From NCBI RefSeq assembly GCF_902364365.1, contig NZ_CABJDN010000005.1:62001-126000 (forward strand): DNA of 64,000 nucleotides, in the 5' to 3' direction. A program made the translations under genes and the position numbers. A model generated the notes under the pieces. That model did not search any database, was not told where the DNA came from, and saw only the letters and a list, made by a program, of their open reading frames with translations. Shown here one piece after another: positions 18,480 to 26,514 of this stretch (positions are counted from its first letter, which is position 1; each line of letters begins with the position of its first letter). Source of the DNA: Bacteroides intestinalis. Its GTDB lineage: Bacteria > Bacteroidota > Bacteroidia > Bacteroidales > Bacteroidaceae.

Positions 18480-18839
18480 TCAAAACAAATATGGGATAAA
18501 AATAATCCCTCCAATAATTGCCGCCGCAACAGCACATACCAGCACTGCACCGGCGGCAATATCTTTTACTTGTCCTGCAATGGGATGACGCTCCGGTGAT
18601 ACCAGATCCACCAATCTTTCAATTGCCGTATTGAAGAGCTCCGCAGCTACGACCACACCAATACAAAGGATAATGATTATCCATTCCGTACGTGTAATGT
18701 CGAAAAGAAAACCTGCACCTATCACGATTGTTGTAGTAATCAGGTGGAAACTAAGATTCTGTTCTTTCCCAATACATTGCCGGATGCCTTTCCAAGCGTA
18801 TCCAAAGCTTCGGATTTGTTTCTTAAAATCGTATTTCAT
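18480..18839 (-). CDS. dgkA: Diacylglycerol/undecaprenol kinase family protein
   Basis: 119 residues, the usual size of this small integral-membrane kinase. Three TMs are visible, plus the family motif AAELFNTAIERLVD and the KDIAAGAVLV segment that contributes the active site. The enzymes phosphorylate diacylglycerol or undecaprenol using ATP, recycling lipids used in envelope synthesis. It follows the RelA/SpoT homologue on the same strand with 85 bp between, a gap filled by a repeat hairpin, so it is probably the second gene of that transcript. Confidence 0.92.
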   Translation of the reverse strand: MKYDFKKQIRSFGYAWKGIRQCIGKEQNLSFHLITTTIVIGAGFLFDITRTEWIIIILCIGVVVAAELFNTAIERLVDLVSPERHPIAGQVKDIAAGAVLVCAVAAAIIGGIIFIPYLF

Positions 18840-18852
18840 GCTAAATAGTTAC

Positions 18853-18922
18853 AAGTTACAAGCTACAAGTAGGGTTGTGAAGTCATACTGAAAAAGTACT
18901 AGTCACTTGTAGCTCGTAGCTT
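18853..18922. repeat. Inverted repeat of the GCTACAAG word family after relA
   Basis: AAGTTACAAGCTACAAGT (18853-18870) and ACTTGTAGCTCGTAGCTT (18905-18922) pair over 18 positions with two mismatches that become G-U pairs in the minus-strand mRNA. It starts 2 bp after the stop codon of the RelA/SpoT gene. The same word appears at 41579-41644 and 58920-59003. Confidence 0.75.
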
Positions 18923-18924
18923 AC

Positions 18925-21147
18925 TCAGTTTCTTGAAACTTGTTTCACTCCTTTTACTGTTCTCAGTTTCTTTATAAGTGTTTCCAGACGTCCCGTATCA
19001 CCTACCATAATTGTCATAGTGCCGGAGAATAGTCCGTCATGAGAGTCTATGCCGATGGAGCGTAGAGAAATATCATTTTCTTTAGATATGATCGAGGTGA
19101 TGTTAGTTACAATACCAATATCATCATGGCCTACTACACGAAGCGTTATAGGATATTGTGTACCTTGTGACTTACCTGCCCAACGTGCTTTTACAATCCG
19201 GTATCCGAATCGTTCGCGTAGTTGAGTGGCATTGGGACAATCGCTGCGATGTATCTTAATACCACCGGTCACACTCACAAAGCCAAATACATCATCTCCA
19301 TAAATCGGGTTACAGCAGCGTGCTAACTTGAAGTCTAACCCTTTCAGATCTTGATCGATTACCAGTACATCTTCTTTTGAACGGGTGATTTCGTCGTTCT
19401 GCGTCTGTTGCAGATTATATCCCTCAGCACTACGGTATATGATGTCGTCATGCGTATCATTTTCCCGTCTCTGTTGTTCTAAGTATTTGTCGATGATTTC
19501 GTTAACATCCAACGTTTCATCGGCAATGTTTTGATAGAAATCAGTCACAGTCTTGAAACCGAGGCGTTTAATGAGGCGCATCATGACAGCTTCATCATAC
19601 TCTATTTTCCGGTTTTTGAATTTCCTTTCAATAGTTTCTTTGGCAAAGGCATGCTGCCGGGCAACCATCTCTTTCAAAGCTTGGCGTATCTTGGTACGTG
19701 CTTTGGAGGTAGTCACGATGTTCAGCCAGTCCTGCTTCGGTGTCTGGGTATTCGAAGTCATAATCTCCACCTGGTCACCGCTGTTCAGTACCTGACGAAG
19801 TTGTGCATTCTTGCCATTAACTTTTGCACCGATACACTTGCATCCCAATTTACTATGGATATGAAAAGCAAAATCCAGCACTGTGGCGCCTTTACCTAAC
19901 TTAAACAGATCACCTTTCGGGGTGAACACGAAGACTTCGTCCTCATACAAATCCAGTTTGAACTGGTCCATAGCTTCCAATCCATTACTATCTGAATTTT
20001 CCAAAGCCTCACGTACCGTAGTCAACCATTCATCCAATCCCGTTTCTCCCTTCACACCTTTATAGCGCCAGTGGGCGGCCAAGCCTCGTTCGGCAATATC
20101 GTCCATGCGTTCAGTACGTATCTGTACTTCTACCCATTTGCCTTCAGGGCCCATCACAGTGATGTGCAATGATTCGTAACCATTACTTTTGGGCACGGAT
20201 AACCAGTCGCGCAGACGTTTGGGATTGGGTTGATACATATCTGTTACAATGGAATATGCTTGCCAGCATTCCTGCTTTTCCTTGTCTACAGGTGAGTCTA
20301 GAATGATACGGATGGCAAAAAGGTCATACACTCCTTCGAAAGGGCATTTCTGCTTCTTCATTTTTTGATAGATGGAGTGGATGGACTTTGTACGTCCTTT
20401 GATGTGGAAATGTAGTCCGGCATCTTCCAGTTTTTTCTGCATAGGGGTGATAAAAGCTGCAATATACTTATCGCGGGATGCTTTTGTTTCGTTCAGTTTA
20501 TCCTTAATATGGTAATAGACCTCTTTTTCCGTATATTTCAGAGAGAGGTCTTCCAGTTCCGATTTCAGCTTATATAAGCCCAATTTATGAGCGAGGGGAG
20601 CATAGAGATATGCAGCCTCGTTGGCCACTTGCCGACGGGCTTCGTCGTTCTTGCTATCTTTAATCTGCCGCATAATGTTCACACGGTCAGCAATCATTAT
20701 CAGAATTACGCGCATATCTTCCGCAAAGGAGAGCAACAGATTGCGAAAGTTTTCCGATTCGATAGTCGGACTTTTGGAATAAAGTTCATTTACGCGTATC
20801 AGTCCACGGATAATACCGGCCACGTCTTCACCGAAAGCAGCCTGCACTTCTTCGGGAGTACAAGCTCCGTTTCTCACACTTTCGTGCAACATAATACCCA
20901 GAATTGACGCCCGCTTCATTCCTATTTCTTCGGCAACGATAACGGCGGTCTGCATATCCTTAACCAGTGGATTCAATCCGAAAGTGTCGCGTTGAACCCG
21001 GTTATCCTTTATAGAGTTGATAAGATGTGTTTTCAGTTTTCTGCAGTCACCCTTCTGTAATGTCTCACCAGTCAACTGTAATAATTTTCGGTAGAGAGAG
21101 AAGAGCAATTTCTTCTCTTCAGTAGTGAAAAATTCATCTCTTTCCAT
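18925..21147 (-). CDS. RelA/SpoT-family (p)ppGpp synthetase with degenerate hydrolase domain
   Basis: 740 residues with the full long RSH layout: HD-like region (about 50-190), synthetase (about 240-370, with GRTKSIHSIYQKM, YDLFAIRIIL, GYESLHITV and EVQIRTERMDD), TGS domain (FVFTPKGDLFKLGKGATVLDFAFHIH, about 395-455), and a C-terminal ACT domain. The metal ligands of the HD hydrolase are altered. Where Rel proteins have HP and LHD, this one has KD (residues 63-64) and LHE (residues 88-89), followed by SVRN instead of VVEDT. It should therefore make but not degrade (p)ppGpp. I chose the ATG at 21147. A longer in-frame start would run through a lysine-rich leader that overlaps the divergent gene. 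Confidence 0.9.
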   Translation of the reverse strand: MERDEFFTTEEKKLLFSLYRKLLQLTGETLQKGDCRKLKTHLINSIKDNRVQRDTFGLNPLVKDMQTAVIVAEEIGMKRASILGIMLHESVRNGACTPEEVQAAFGEDVAGIIRGLIRVNELYSKSPTIESENFRNLLLSFAEDMRVILIMIADRVNIMRQIKDSKNDEARRQVANEAAYLYAPLAHKLGLYKLKSELEDLSLKYTEKEVYYHIKDKLNETKASRDKYIAAFITPMQKKLEDAGLHFHIKGRTKSIHSIYQKMKKQKCPFEGVYDLFAIRIILDSPVDKEKQECWQAYSIVTDMYQPNPKRLRDWLSVPKSNGYESLHITVMGPEGKWVEVQIRTERMDDIAERGLAAHWRYKGVKGETGLDEWLTTVREALENSDSNGLEAMDQFKLDLYEDEVFVFTPKGDLFKLGKGATVLDFAFHIHSKLGCKCIGAKVNGKNAQLRQVLNSGDQVEIMTSNTQTPKQDWLNIVTTSKARTKIRQALKEMVARQHAFAKETIERKFKNRKIEYDEAVMMRLIKRLGFKTVTDFYQNIADETLDVNEIIDKYLEQQRRENDTHDDIIYRSAEGYNLQQTQNDEITRSKEDVLVIDQDLKGLDFKLARCCNPIYGDDVFGFVSVTGGIKIHRSDCPNATQLRERFGYRIVKARWAGKSQGTQYPITLRVVGHDDIGIVTNITSIISKENDISLRSIGIDSHDGLFSGTMTIMVGDTGRLETLIKKLRTVKGVKQVSRN

Positions 21148-21217
21148 AATCGTCCATTTTTGTGGTGTAAAGGTAGTTTTTTTCTTCTTTTTCTTGATAG
21201 GGCTTGCAGTTTTTTTG

Positions 21218-21225
21218 TATTTTTG
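21218..21225 (+). promoter_or_regulatory. Promoter (-7 box) of the DUF4301 gene
   Basis: TATTTTTG fits TAnnTTTG, with CTTG about 20 nt upstream as a poor -33 box. It lies 27 nt before the ATG at 21252. Confidence 0.55.
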
Positions 21226-21251
21226 GCAATCAATTAATAAAAATAGATAAT

Positions 21252-22769
21252 ATGATAACACCGCAAGACAAAGAGTTGCTTACGCAAAAAGGTATCTCAG
21301 AAGAACAGATAGCCGAACAATTGGCTTGTTTCGAGAAAGGTTTTCCATATCTGAAGCTGGCTGCTGCCGCTTCTCTGGAAAAAGGCATTCTGGCTCCTGC
21401 AGCAGATGAGCAAAAGCTCTATCTCGATGCATGGGACGCTTATACTCGGACAGATAAGGTAGTAGTGAAATTTGTTCCTGCATCAGGTGCAGCGAGCCGT
21501 ATGTTCAAGAATTTGTTCGAATTTCTCGGAGCTGATTATAATGCCCCCGAAACTAAATTTGAAAAGACATTCTTTGAACAGATTGAAAAATTCGCTTTCT
21601 ATGATGATTTGAATGCTGCCTGTGAGAAGATGTTTGGAAAAGATATTCCTGCGTTGGTGTCTGAAGGAAACTGTAAAGCCGTAGTTGCTGCACTGCTTGA
21701 AGCAGCAGGATTGAATTATGGTGCATTGCCGAAAGGTCTACTGAAATTCCACAGATATGAAGATGGTAACCGTACACCGCTGGAAGAACATCTTGTAGAG
21801 GGTGCGCTCTATGCAGCCAATAAGAATGGTAAAGTAAATGTGCATTTTACTGTTTCTCCCGAACACCGTCGTTTGTTTGAAGCATTGGTGGCAGATAAAG
21901 CGGCTGTTTATGCAAAGAAATACGGAGTCGATTATAATGTAACTTTCTCTGAGCAGAAACCGAGTACGGATACGATTGCTGCCGATATGGATAATCAACC
22001 TTTCCGTGATAATGGTAAGTTGCTATTCCGTCCGGGTGGCCATGGTGCATTGATCGAAAATCTGAATGACTTGGATGCGGATGTGATCTTTATTAAGAAT
22101 ATCGATAATGTGGTGCCCGATAAGCTGAAAGGTGATACTGTACTTTACAAGAAGTTGATTGCCGGAGTATTGGTTGCTTTGCAACAAAAGGCATTTGCTT
22201 ATCTGGAACTTTTGGACAGTGGCAGATATACTCACGAACAGGTGATTGAGATCCTGCAATTCCTGCAAAAGAAACTCTTCTGTAAGAACCCTGAAACCAA
22301 GAATCTGGAGGATGCCGAACTTGTGCTTTATCTGAAAGAGAAGCTGAATCGTCCGATGCGTGTGTGCGGTATGGTGAAGAATGTAGGCGAACCGGGTGGT
22401 GGTCCGTTCCTGGCATATAACAGTGACGGAACTATTTCTTTGCAAATTCTAGAAAGCTCCCAAATTGATATGGATGATCCGGAGAAGAAAGAAATGTTTG
22501 AGAAAGGAACGCACTTTAATCCTGTAGATCTGGTTTGTGCCGTACGTGATTATAAAGGCCATAAGTTTGACCTTGTGAACTTCGTAGATAAAGCTACCGG
22601 TTTTATTTCTTACAAATCGAAGAATGGTAAGGATCTTAAAGCACTGGAACTTCCCGGTTTGTGGAACGGTGCAATGAGTGACTGGAATACAGTATTTGTA
22701 GAGGTGCCTCTAAGTACATTCAATCCGGTGAAGACGGTGAATGATTTGCTGAGAGATCAACATCAATAA
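21252..22769 (+). CDS. DUF4301 family protein, possible nucleotidyltransferase-like
   Basis: 505 residues. I recognise it as the Bacteroidales DUF4301 family, whose biochemical function is not established. Visible features are VKFVPASGAASRMFKNL near residue 75, LLKFHRYEDGNRTPLEEHLVEGA, and FRPGGHGALIENLNDLDADVIFIKNIDNVVPD near residue 260. The last segment, with a Gly-His-Gly and an Asp-containing strand, resembles the uridylyl-binding region of UDP-sugar pyrophosphorylases, and PASGAASRM resembles their GG(G)xGTR-type loop. That is inference. Start at 21252, since the longer frame from 21204 overlaps the promoter. Divergent from relA, alone in its transcript, ended by a large hairpin. Confidence 0.8.
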   Translation: MITPQDKELLTQKGISEEQIAEQLACFEKGFPYLKLAAAASLEKGILAPAADEQKLYLDAWDAYTRTDKVVVKFVPASGAASRMFKNLFEFLGADYNAPETKFEKTFFEQIEKFAFYDDLNAACEKMFGKDIPALVSEGNCKAVVAALLEAAGLNYGALPKGLLKFHRYEDGNRTPLEEHLVEGALYAANKNGKVNVHFTVSPEHRRLFEALVADKAAVYAKKYGVDYNVTFSEQKPSTDTIAADMDNQPFRDNGKLLFRPGGHGALIENLNDLDADVIFIKNIDNVVPDKLKGDTVLYKKLIAGVLVALQQKAFAYLELLDSGRYTHEQVIEILQFLQKKLFCKNPETKNLEDAELVLYLKEKLNRPMRVCGMVKNVGEPGGGPFLAYNSDGTISLQILESSQIDMDDPEKKEMFEKGTHFNPVDLVCAVRDYKGHKFDLVNFVDKATGFISYKSKNGKDLKALELPGLWNGAMSDWNTVFVEVPLSTFNPVKTVNDLLRDQHQ

Positions 22770-22773
22770 TGAT

Positions 22774-22851
22774 ACTTGCGGCTGCGTAGGTCAACACTTG
22801 CGACTGTGTAAGCTTACACTTGTACAAGTGAGGGGCAACGCAGCCGCAAGT
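22774..22851 (+). repeat. Large palindrome with two inner hairpins after DUF4301
   Basis: Outer arms ACTTGCGGCTGCGT (22774-22787) and ACGCAGCCGCAAGT (22838-22851) pair over 14 bp. Inside are two perfect palindromes, GTGTAAGCTTACAC (22806-22819) and CACTTGTACAAGTG (22817-22830), that overlap by three bases. The left arm is also echoed by ACTTGCGACTGTGT at 22796-22809. It begins 4 bp after the stop codon and lies between two convergent genes. It could terminate either transcript, but there is no long T-run. Confidence 0.75.
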
Positions 22852-22858
22852 GTCTTTA

Positions 22859-25219
22859 TTAGAACTCCACCGTAAGTCCAATCGACGGTAAAACTGTTCC
22901 ACTTTCCTGCTTTAAATTTTTCATTTTATATCTTTGTTCTCCAATGGGAGCAGAAGGATTTTCAATAACTCCTGTACTCATAATCACATCCTGCTGTTTC
23001 AGTTTGCTTCCTGTTATATTCTGTATATCAATATAAAATCCTACCATGCAACGATGGAAATAGAAAGACTTATCTATACGAACATCGAATTGGGCAAAGT
23101 TAGGAAGGCGTTCCGTATTATACTTTGAATAATCATAATAGGGACGTCCTTGCGCATTCCATGCTTCAACCAATGAAGACTTATCTTTATCATAAGGAGT
23201 ATAAGGAGCACCACCGATATAACTGAGTTTGCCTCCAATGCTCCAACGGCGGGGCAGATTGTAGGTGCCACTGACGTTGAGGATAAAACGATTGTCCCAC
23301 GCAGAGGGGATATCACGGAATTCACTACGAAATAATGTGAGTGAAGATACAAAATTAAATTGTCCCGGTACTTGCCAACGCAACATGGTTTCTATGCCAT
23401 AAGCTCGTCCGTGCTCTGTAGGAATTAGTACTTCATTACCTACAGTACCATAATCATCTCCTTTACATGCCAATGGGATATTATCCCGTACGGAAAGGGG
23501 CATGCGTCCATATCGTTTGAAGAATCCTTCCGCCGAGATCATCAACCTGTCTTCCAAATGCCAGTCAAGCCCAAGACTGGTTTCCATAACCTGCATGTAT
23601 TTAAGGTTCTTATTTATATAAATACCGTTATTGTCTTTAAATCCCAAAGCTGTATATGGGGGGAGTTGATAATACAAACCTGCACTTCCACTTAATGCCC
23701 ATTGCTTGGTGAGATCATAGGATAATGAAAAACGGGGAGAAAGTTGCTTCCATAACTCTTTCATTTCCTGATTGTAATTATTGCCATCTGTCCGTATACC
23801 TGCTGAAGCAGAGAATCGTTTATTGGTGCTGATATAGTCTGTGGAGAAGAAGCCACCCCAACTGAATATGTTCAAATTCGTGTGGTAAATAGAACTGGAA
23901 CTGAGTATCCGTTGTTTTGTACGGTTGGTATAATTAGAATAATTCACTTCGGTACCTTCTTTCAAAGTCCATTGTCCCAGTCTTGTTCGATTTTCGAAAC
24001 GAAGGGTGGTCTTTTGCTCTACAGATCGCAGACGGAGGGTTAGATTATCTTCGGAAGAATCATCGTTATTCAGATATTTTACATTACGGTTATTCAGATA
24101 ATTATGACTTAGCGTGAGTGTCTGTACGTGTTTTCTAGCATAATGGCGATAAGATGCTCCTACGGTGAATGTTTCCTGATGAATGGTAGGAAGATAACTT
24201 AATATATATTCCGCATCTTCTCCTTTCTCGTCCGTATTCAGTTTCATTTTATCAATTCCTACCAAACCCAGTATAGTTAGTTCATCATGGGCTGATAATT
24301 TTGTCTTTAGTTTGAATTGCCCGTCAATGAAATTGGGCAGGAAAGGTAGGCCCAATGCCTTGAACAATAATTGAAGATACGATTGTCGGATAGAGAACAG
24401 GTACGTCGTTTTATCGCTCAGGTGTCCGTTACCACTGAAGGATACTTCGGAAGCTCCCAAGGTAGCTTTATAAGTCTGTCTATCTGGACTACCGTCTCTT
24501 AAACGGAAATCTAATACAGAACTCATTGCTCCGGAACGGTCCGCAGGAAATGCTCCTGTATAGAAACTGATTTCCCGTATCAAATCTGCATTGACGATAC
24601 TGACAGGGCCACCTGATGCTCCCTGTGTAGCAAAGTGGTTGATATTCGGGATTTCTATTCCATCCATATAGAAGCGATTCTCGGAAGGTGATCCACCCCG
24701 TACAATCAAGTCGTTTCTATAACCGATGGGAGAGAAAGAGACACCCGGATAGGCTCGCACGATGCGTGAGATATCGCGGTTTCCTCCCGGACTTTTTTCT
24801 ATCTCTTGTAGCCCAATAATACGCATACTTACCGGACTCTCCACCGTTTTCCTAAAAGGAGAGGGGGTTACCACAATTGCAGCCAGCATATTTTCATCTT
24901 CTTCCATCTCTATTTCGATGAAAGGTGTAGAAGCAGAAACCAGATATTCGGAAGTTACAGCACTTCTATATCCTATCAGCGTTGCTTCGAAACGGTAAAT
25001 TCCAGGTGGAACTTGTTCTATATGGAACATACCCAGTGAATCTGTGGATGCTCCTTTTCCAGGGATACCTGTAACCACTACGTTGGCATATGCCACCGGT
25101 TGCCGAGATTGTTTATCAATGACTTTTCCGCGCACGGAGTAGTTGACCGCAGCAGCGTAGATACAAACATTGCACAGTAGCAGTGAAAGTGTCAGTAGAA
25201 TATGTTTGCTTGTTACCAT
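22859..25219 (-). CDS. TonB-dependent outer-membrane receptor
   Basis: 786 residues. A signal peptide (to about residue 22, ILLTLSLLLCNVCIYAAAV) is followed by a carboxypeptidase-regulatory-like domain (VRGKVIDKQSRQPVAYANVVV, about 28-110), a plug domain (RDISRIVRAYPGVSF, NDLIVRGGSPSENRFYMDGIEIPN, about 140-230) and a long beta-barrel ending in VLPSIGLTVEF with a terminal Phe. It imports a ligand across the outer membrane using TonB energy. There is no SusD partner beside it, so it is not a standard glycan-utilisation pair. Siderophore, cofactor or peptide uptake are possible. Confidence 0.93.
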   Translation of the reverse strand: MVTSKHILLTLSLLLCNVCIYAAAVNYSVRGKVIDKQSRQPVAYANVVVTGIPGKGASTDSLGMFHIEQVPPGIYRFEATLIGYRSAVTSEYLVSASTPFIEIEMEEDENMLAAIVVTPSPFRKTVESPVSMRIIGLQEIEKSPGGNRDISRIVRAYPGVSFSPIGYRNDLIVRGGSPSENRFYMDGIEIPNINHFATQGASGGPVSIVNADLIREISFYTGAFPADRSGAMSSVLDFRLRDGSPDRQTYKATLGASEVSFSGNGHLSDKTTYLFSIRQSYLQLLFKALGLPFLPNFIDGQFKLKTKLSAHDELTILGLVGIDKMKLNTDEKGEDAEYILSYLPTIHQETFTVGASYRHYARKHVQTLTLSHNYLNNRNVKYLNNDDSSEDNLTLRLRSVEQKTTLRFENRTRLGQWTLKEGTEVNYSNYTNRTKQRILSSSSIYHTNLNIFSWGGFFSTDYISTNKRFSASAGIRTDGNNYNQEMKELWKQLSPRFSLSYDLTKQWALSGSAGLYYQLPPYTALGFKDNNGIYINKNLKYMQVMETSLGLDWHLEDRLMISAEGFFKRYGRMPLSVRDNIPLACKGDDYGTVGNEVLIPTEHGRAYGIETMLRWQVPGQFNFVSSLTLFRSEFRDIPSAWDNRFILNVSGTYNLPRRWSIGGKLSYIGGAPYTPYDKDKSSLVEAWNAQGRPYYDYSKYNTERLPNFAQFDVRIDKSFYFHRCMVGFYIDIQNITGSKLKQQDVIMSTGVIENPSAPIGEQRYKMKNLKQESGTVLPSIGLTVEF

Positions 25220-25224
25220 ATATG

Positions 25225-25232
25225 CAAATATA
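25225..25232 (-). promoter_or_regulatory. Candidate -7 box directly before the TonB receptor start
   Basis: Plus-strand CAAATATA reads TATATTTG on the minus strand, perfect TAnnTTTG, but ends only 5 nt before the ATG. If used, the mRNA would be leaderless or nearly so. Confidence 0.4.
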
Positions 25233-25266
25233 GATATTATTGATATATAATAGACGGAACAAGGGT

Positions 25267-25301
25267 ATAAAAAAACTGTTCGGAAATCATCCCGAACAGT
25301 T
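25267..25301 (-). terminator. Rho-independent terminator after the RRM gene
   Basis: On the minus strand AACTGTTCGG and CCGAACAGTT (25292-25301 and 25274-25283) form a perfect 10-bp stem followed by TTTTT. It closes the cold-shock/RRM transcript 23 bp after its stop. Confidence 0.88.
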
Positions 25302-25323
25302 CTCGTTTTGTTTAGTTGTAAGA

Positions 25324-25710
25324 TTAATATCTTCCACCGCGGTCGCCGCCATAGCCACCGCCACGATTGCCGCCGCCGTAACCACCGCCACGGTTGCCGC
25401 CGCCGTAACCGCCACCACGGTTACCGCCGCCATAGCCACCACCACGGTTGCCGCCTGCAGGTCTTTCTGTTCTGGGGCGAGCTACGCTAATAGCGATGTT
25501 CTTGCCTTCGAATTCTGTTTCGTTAAGAGCGTCAATAGCCTTCTGACCTTCTTCATCATTCGGCATTTCTACGAAGCCGAAACCGCGTGAACGTCCCGTC
25601 TCTCTGTCGTTAATAATGTAGGCTGAAGTTACTTCGCCATACTGTGAAAATAATTCCTGTAAGCTGTCACTGTTTGTGTTCCAGCTTAAGTTTGCAACAT
25701 AAATGTTCAT
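25324..25710 (-). CDS. RRM-domain RNA-binding protein with glycine-rich tail
   Basis: 128 residues. One RRM domain occupies about residues 1-80, with RNP2 IYVANLSW at the N-terminus and RNP1 RGFGFVEM near residue 44. The tail from about 86 consists of GGGYGGGNR repeats. RRM proteins of this size are abundant RNA chaperone or sRNA-binding candidates in Bacteroides (the RbpA/B/C group), which lacks Hfq. The glycine/arginine tail should increase RNA binding. It is 22 bp downstream of a cold-shock-domain gene on the same strand, so two RNA-binding proteins are probably made from one mRNA. Confidence 0.93.
   Translation of the reverse strand: MNIYVANLSWNTNSDSLQELFSQYGEVTSAYIINDRETGRSRGFGFVEMPNDEEGQKAIDALNETEFEGKNIAISVARPRTERPAGGNRGGGYGGGNRGGGYGGGNRGGGYGGGNRGGGYGGDRGGRY
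25351..25458 (-). repeat. Four 27-bp tandem repeats encoding the Gly-rich tail
   Basis: Units at 25351-25377, 25378-25404, 25405-25431 and 25432-25458 each encode a nine-residue Gly/Tyr/Asn/Arg block. They are nearly identical in DNA, so copy number could change by slippage without breaking the frame. Confidence 0.85.
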
Positions 25711-25732
25711 TTCTTTTTGTAAGTTAAAATTG

Positions 25733-26182
25733 TTATTTATTAATGATTGAGATCCGCACGGCGTTCATACCTCGCGTACCACGTTCAATTTCAAATGTTA
25801 CGTTATCTCCTTCGGTTATCCCTTCGGGAGCAGAAGTAATGTGGAAAAAATATTTCTCACCACTTCCTGAATCTTTTATAAAACCATAACCTCTGGACAC
25901 ATTAAAATGTTCAATGCGTCCACTTAATGGCAGAACTTCTTCTGCTTCGCCCTTTTTAGGAATTGATATTTCTATTTCAGAAGCATCTATTTCTTCTTTA
26001 GGCTTTACACCTTCTGGTGTGGAATGAAGAATACCGTTTTCGTCCACATAAGCCAGCATCTCTTCGAAGCTACGGCTACCACTGCTCAAGCGTTCTTCTT
26101 TTCTCTTTTGTTTTTCTTCTCGCTTACTCTGTTTCGCTTTTTCTCTGTCTCTTTTACTTGATGTTACTCTTTTTACTGCCAT
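25733..26182 (-). CDS. Cold-shock-domain protein with basic N-terminal extension
   Basis: 149 residues. The first 35 or so are strongly basic (SSKRDREKAKQSKREEKQKRKE), the middle is acidic, and the C-terminal 65 residues form a cold-shock domain: SGRIEHFNVSRGYGFIKD (RNP1 type) and KYFFHITSAPEGITEGDNVTFEIERG (RNP2 type). Such proteins bind single-stranded RNA or DNA and melt structures. At 149 residues it is longer than a simple Csp (about 70). A leader of about 200 nt with hairpins precedes it, reminiscent of cold-shock mRNAs. First gene of a two-gene unit with the RRM protein. Confidence 0.9.
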   Translation of the reverse strand: MAVKRVTSSKRDREKAKQSKREEKQKRKEERLSSGSRSFEEMLAYVDENGILHSTPEGVKPKEEIDASEIEISIPKKGEAEEVLPLSGRIEHFNVSRGYGFIKDSGSGEKYFFHITSAPEGITEGDNVTFEIERGTRGMNAVRISIINK

Positions 26183-26403
26183 TCTTTAATTATTATATAT
26201 TATGCAGTTTAAATATACTGCATTTAGTTTTTTCTGGACTAATAGCTGCACCTAATCCGTATGGGATTCATACAACAATTAAATCTTGTAATGAACAAAG
26301 GAGCTGATTATGAGGTCATTTTGGGGATGGAATAATTTGCGGAATACCGCAAAAGCAAACATGCACAAAGAAGATTTCAGAATAAACCCTATTGTTTATG
26401 GTA

Positions 26404-26411
26404 CAAAGATA
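26404..26411 (-). promoter_or_regulatory. Candidate promoter (-7 box) of the cold-shock/RRM unit
   Basis: Plus-strand CAAAGATA reads TATCTTTG on the minus strand. It would give a 5' leader of about 210 nt. No clear -33 box. Confidence 0.45.
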
Positions 26412-26478
26412 CAGATAAAAATGAGCTATCCATTCGTTTTTTCAATTATTTAAAGCAGTAGCTACTTATTTTTTTATG

Positions 26479-26486
26479 TACATTTG
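26479..26486 (+). promoter_or_regulatory. purT promoter (-7 box)
   Basis: TACATTTG fits TAnnTTTG, 29 nt before the purT ATG. No PurR-like or other operator is evident. Confidence 0.6.
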
Positions 26487-26514
26487 TGCTTCTTAATATA
26501 AACACATAGCAAAA

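Larger units (their letters stand above)
26183..26514. other. Intergenic region with the long leader of the cold-shock gene
   Basis: 332 bp, no ORF. It holds a minus-strand -7 box (26404-26411), a 7-bp hairpin TTTGCGG/CCGCAAA (26336-26353), a 7-bp hairpin ATGCAGT/ACTGCAT (26202-26223) about 20 nt before the cold-shock start codon, and the plus-strand purT promoter box. Confidence 0.65.
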
